NCBI GenBank assembly: GCA_004357385.1
Contig: SMWF01000076.1
Coordinates: forward strand, 1 to 64,000
Length of the DNA stretch: 64,000 bases
Reading direction: 5' to 3'
Source of the DNA: Gammaproteobacteria bacterium
GTDB lineage: Bacteria > Pseudomonadota > Gammaproteobacteria > Pseudomonadales > Azotimanducaceae
How positions within the stretch are numbered: the first letter of the stretch is position 1; every line of letters starts with the position of its first letter. The notes below the pieces were generated by a model. The model was not told where the DNA came from. It saw only the letters and a program-made list of their open reading frames with translations, and searched no databases. Below, one piece after another: positions 62,537-64,000 of the stretch. Made by a program: the position numbers and the translations under genes.

Positions 62537-63200
62537 CTGAGGTCTCTCTCAGTAGCCAGCCGACCAGCCAGACCGCGACCGCCGCACCCACGAGTTCCGC
62601 AAGGATGAAGCCTGGAACGTCCAACCCGCGGATCCCGCTGAAGGTGTCGGTGAACGCTCGCGCGATGGCGACTGCGGGATTGGCGAAGGATGTCGAGGCG
62701 GTGAACCAGTATCCAGCGGTGATGAACAGCCCCACCGCATAGGCTACGGCGTCCGGTCTGAAGCGAACGGTGGTCAGAATCGTTGCGACCAGCCCGAACG
62801 CGGCGACGAATTCCGCGAACCACTGAGCGCTGCCGGTGCGCACTCGGGTGGACAACTGTAGCGGGTCGAGTTCGAACATCAGGTGGGCGGTGACGCTGCC
62901 GAGCAACCCGCCGACGATCTGGGCGAGGACATACAGCCCGGCCGTCGCCAGTGCCAATTCACCGCGCAGCAGGAATGCGAAGCTGACTGCCGGGTTGAAA
63001 TGTGCTCCGGAAATTGGCTGGAACATCAGAATCAGCACCACGAGAATCGCGCCGGTGGCAATGGCGTTGGCGAGCAATGCAATGGCCAGATTCCCCCCCG
63101 CCAGGTTCTCCGCCATGATTCCCGAGCCGACCACGGTCGCGACCAGCAGCAACGTACCGAGAAGTTCGGCGGTCAGCCGCCTGGAAATGGACGCCGTCAT
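62526..63200 (-). CDS. MIP-family aquaglyceroporin, AqpS-like
   Basis: 224 residues, six hydrophobic helices and two NPA half-helices: HFNPAVSFAF and FANPAVAIARAF. ISGAHFNPA and the shortened loops fit bacterial aquaporins. Sitting directly after arsR, it matches the AqpS position in arsenic loci, where it conducts As(III) or methylarsenite. ATG at 63200 overlaps the arsR stop (ATGA) and has CAGGG six bases upstream. The DAHP synthase overlaps its 3' end. Confidence 0.86.
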   Translation of the reverse strand: MTASISRRLTAELLGTLLLVATVVGSGIMAENLAGGNLAIALLANAIATGAILVVLILMFQPISGAHFNPAVSFAFLLRGELALATAGLYVLAQIVGGLLGSVTAHLMFELDPLQLSTRVRTGSAQWFAEFVAAFGLVATILTTVRFRPDAVAYAVGLFITAGYWFTASTSFANPAVAIARAFTDTFSGIRGLDVPGFILAELVGAAVAVWLVGWLLRETSDEN

Positions 63201-63493
63201 GGGCATCCCTGACAGCATTCCTCGGTCAGAAATTCGATCAGCGCGTTCATACGCTCGAAGTTCGGTACGCAGCGCAGGCTGCGACCCTCCCGGTGCTGTT
63301 CGATCATGCCGTGCTGGACCAACTGGGCGATGTGGTGAGACAAGGTCGACCCGGGCACGCCGAGCTGTGCCTGGATTCGGCCCACCGGCAACCCCTGCGA
63401 GCCCGAACGGACCAGCATCCGGTAGATGGACAGGCGCAGCGGGTTGCCCAGGCTTTCGAGTGAACGTGCCGCGGTATCGAGTGTAAGCGTCAT
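63197..63493 (-). CDS. arsR: ArsR family metalloregulator
   Basis: About 98 residues of winged helix: ARSLESLGNPLRLSIYRML, the DNA-recognition helix in LGVPGSTLSHHIAQLVQHGMIEQHREGRS, and a C-terminal TEECCQGC cluster (Cys93, 94, 97 from this start) suited to bind As(III). It represses until arsenite binds. ATG at 63493 has AGGT about ten bases upstream; ATG at 63514 would lie inside the operator with no ribosome site. It precedes the aquaporin and diverges from the ArsI-like gene. Confidence 0.85.
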   Translation of the reverse strand: MTLTLDTAARSLESLGNPLRLSIYRMLVRSGSQGLPVGRIQAQLGVPGSTLSHHIAQLVQHGMIEQHREGRSLRCVPNFERMNALIEFLTEECCQGCP

Positions 63494-63515
63494 GCGGTTC
63501 TGACCTGACTCCATT

Positions 63516-63554
63516 GTTATTTCGAATTATCTAGAAATAACGAAATGTTATTTC
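63516..63554. promoter_or_regulatory. GTTATTTC repeat pair, candidate ArsR operator
   Basis: GTTATTTC (63516-63523) and GAAATAAC (63534-63541) form a perfect 8-bp inverted repeat with a 10-base AT-rich centre, and GTTATTTC recurs at 63547-63554. All three lie in the divergent arsR/arsI promoter region, directly upstream of the arsR start. Confidence 0.55.
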
Positions 63555-63559
63555 CATCG

Positions 63560-63597
63560 ATCGAAACGTTTCGATAGTATTCGAAATATATTCGAAA
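63560..63597. promoter_or_regulatory. 16-bp palindrome and TATTCGAAA repeat, candidate operators
   Basis: ATCGAAACGTTTCGAT (63560-63575) is a perfect palindrome. TATTCGAAA follows twice at 63578-63586 and 63589-63597, 11 bases apart (one helical turn), each containing self-complementary TTCGAA. The cluster is 31-68 bases upstream of the ArsI-like start, so it probably overlaps that promoter. Confidence 0.55.
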
Positions 63598-63627
63598 AAC
63601 GATTCAACGACCACCGAGGTTCTGCTC

Positions 63628-64000
63628 ATGAGACTACAGTTAGCCATCAACGTCAGCGATCTCGACGCGGCAATCGATTTCTACTGCAAGGCGCTGGGCG
63701 CGAAGCTCAACAAGCGCGAATCAGGATATGCCAACCTGGTACTCGAAGAACCGGCGATGAAGCTGGTGCTGTTCGAGACCGACGATGTCTCCGACCGGTT
63801 GAATCATCTCGGGTTCGAAGTATTCGACGACCAGCAGGTGGAGGCCGCGGCAACGCGCCTGGCCCAGGCGGGCATCAAAAATGAAGTTCAGCGTTCGGAA
63901 ACCTGCTGCTTTGCCCGACAGAACAAGGTGATCACCCACGACCCCGACGGAACCATGTGGGAGTGGTACCGGGTGCTGGAAGATTCACCTAGCTTTTTCG
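63628..64000 (+). CDS. ArsI/CadI-type VOC metalloenzyme, 3' end outside the window
   Basis: 124 residues seen, open to the window edge. One VOC unit: MRLQLAINVSDLDAAIDFYC, NLVLEEPAMKLVLFE, RLNHLGFEVF and CCFARQNKVITHDPDGTMWEWY. Gln4, His60 and Glu112 fall where the metal ligands of ArsI lie, and vicinal Cys93-Cys94 match the organoarsenical-binding pair. ArsI cleaves the C-As bond of trivalent organoarsenicals; the related CadI group responds to metals. GAGG precedes the ATG. Divergent to arsR. Confidence 0.8.
   Translation, partial: MRLQLAINVSDLDAAIDFYCKALGAKLNKRESGYANLVLEEPAMKLVLFETDDVSDRLNHLGFEVFDDQQVEAAATRLAQAGIKNEVQRSETCCFARQNKVITHDPDGTMWEWYRVLEDSPSFF

Overview
This 64 kb window is densely packed, GC-rich bacterial chromosome (roughly 60% GC by eye). 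It holds about 68 protein genes, no recognisable tRNA or rRNA, no CRISPR array, no insertion sequence and no phage genes. SirB2, MscS, OmpR/EnvZ-type signalling, SulP, class III alcohol dehydrogenase (FrmA) and many beta-oxidation genes point to Pseudomonadota, most likely an uncultured environmental gammaproteobacterium. The taxonomic call is inference. No gap exceeds 300 bases.

Layout. 0-7.3 kb: a clipped unknown gene, then an SDR/LLM-oxidoreductase pair, a crotonase, a MATE pump, an Fpg/Nei glycosylase, a CinA-like/NadD-like fusion and a hydrolase. 7.4-15.9 kb: SirB2, a flippase-like protein, an exported unknown, a GSAM-like aminotransferase coupled to a PRPP-synthetase-like gene, MarR, an SMP-30 lactonase, an Ala-rich lipoprotein, a thiolase and an exported unknown. 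15.9-19.7 kb: a two-component pair, a structured terminator region that may encode a small RNA, a 5'-truncated MscS and an AsmA-like protein. 19.7-31.3 kb: crotonases, a MaoC pair, acetoacetyl-CoA synthetase, SDR, YciI, hydrolases, an orphan ClpP-like protein, an amine-oxidase-type flavoprotein and two acyl-CoA-dehydrogenase-fold enzymes. 30.1-34.2 kb (minus): a probable operon M20 amidohydrolase - APH-type kinase - ChaC - acyl-CoA dehydrogenase. 34.3-44.4 kb: two acyl-CoA ligases, crotonase, epoxide-hydrolase-like enzyme, LLM oxidoreductase, SulP, FrmA and a beta-propeller lipoprotein. 44.5-50 kb: glyoxalase, GabD-type dehydrogenase, LLM oxidoreductase, amidohydrolase, isoaspartyl peptidase and DUF4399. 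50-57 kb: a TetR-led catabolic cluster (MBL hydrolase, D-aminoacylase, SDR, TIM-barrel) diverging from ThuA / sulfotransferase / Zn-dehydrogenase. 57-64 kb: a frameshifted membrane protein, DUF2855, an arylsulfotransferase, a VOC protein with an in-frame palindromic repeat tail, DAHP synthase and an arsenic locus (aquaporin, ArsR, ArsI-like).

Taken together the genes suggest a catabolic generalist: acyl-CoA activation and beta-oxidation, flavin/F420-type oxidoreductases, hydrolases for esters, amides and lactones, plus formaldehyde and arsenical detoxification. The less ordinary items are the CinA/NadD fusion, the ClpP-like protein without the usual Asp, the kinase/acyl-CoA-dehydrogenase operon, the 21-bp palindromic repeat array inside a coding sequence, a perfect 11-bp inverted repeat between divergent genes, and the operator-rich ars intergenic region.
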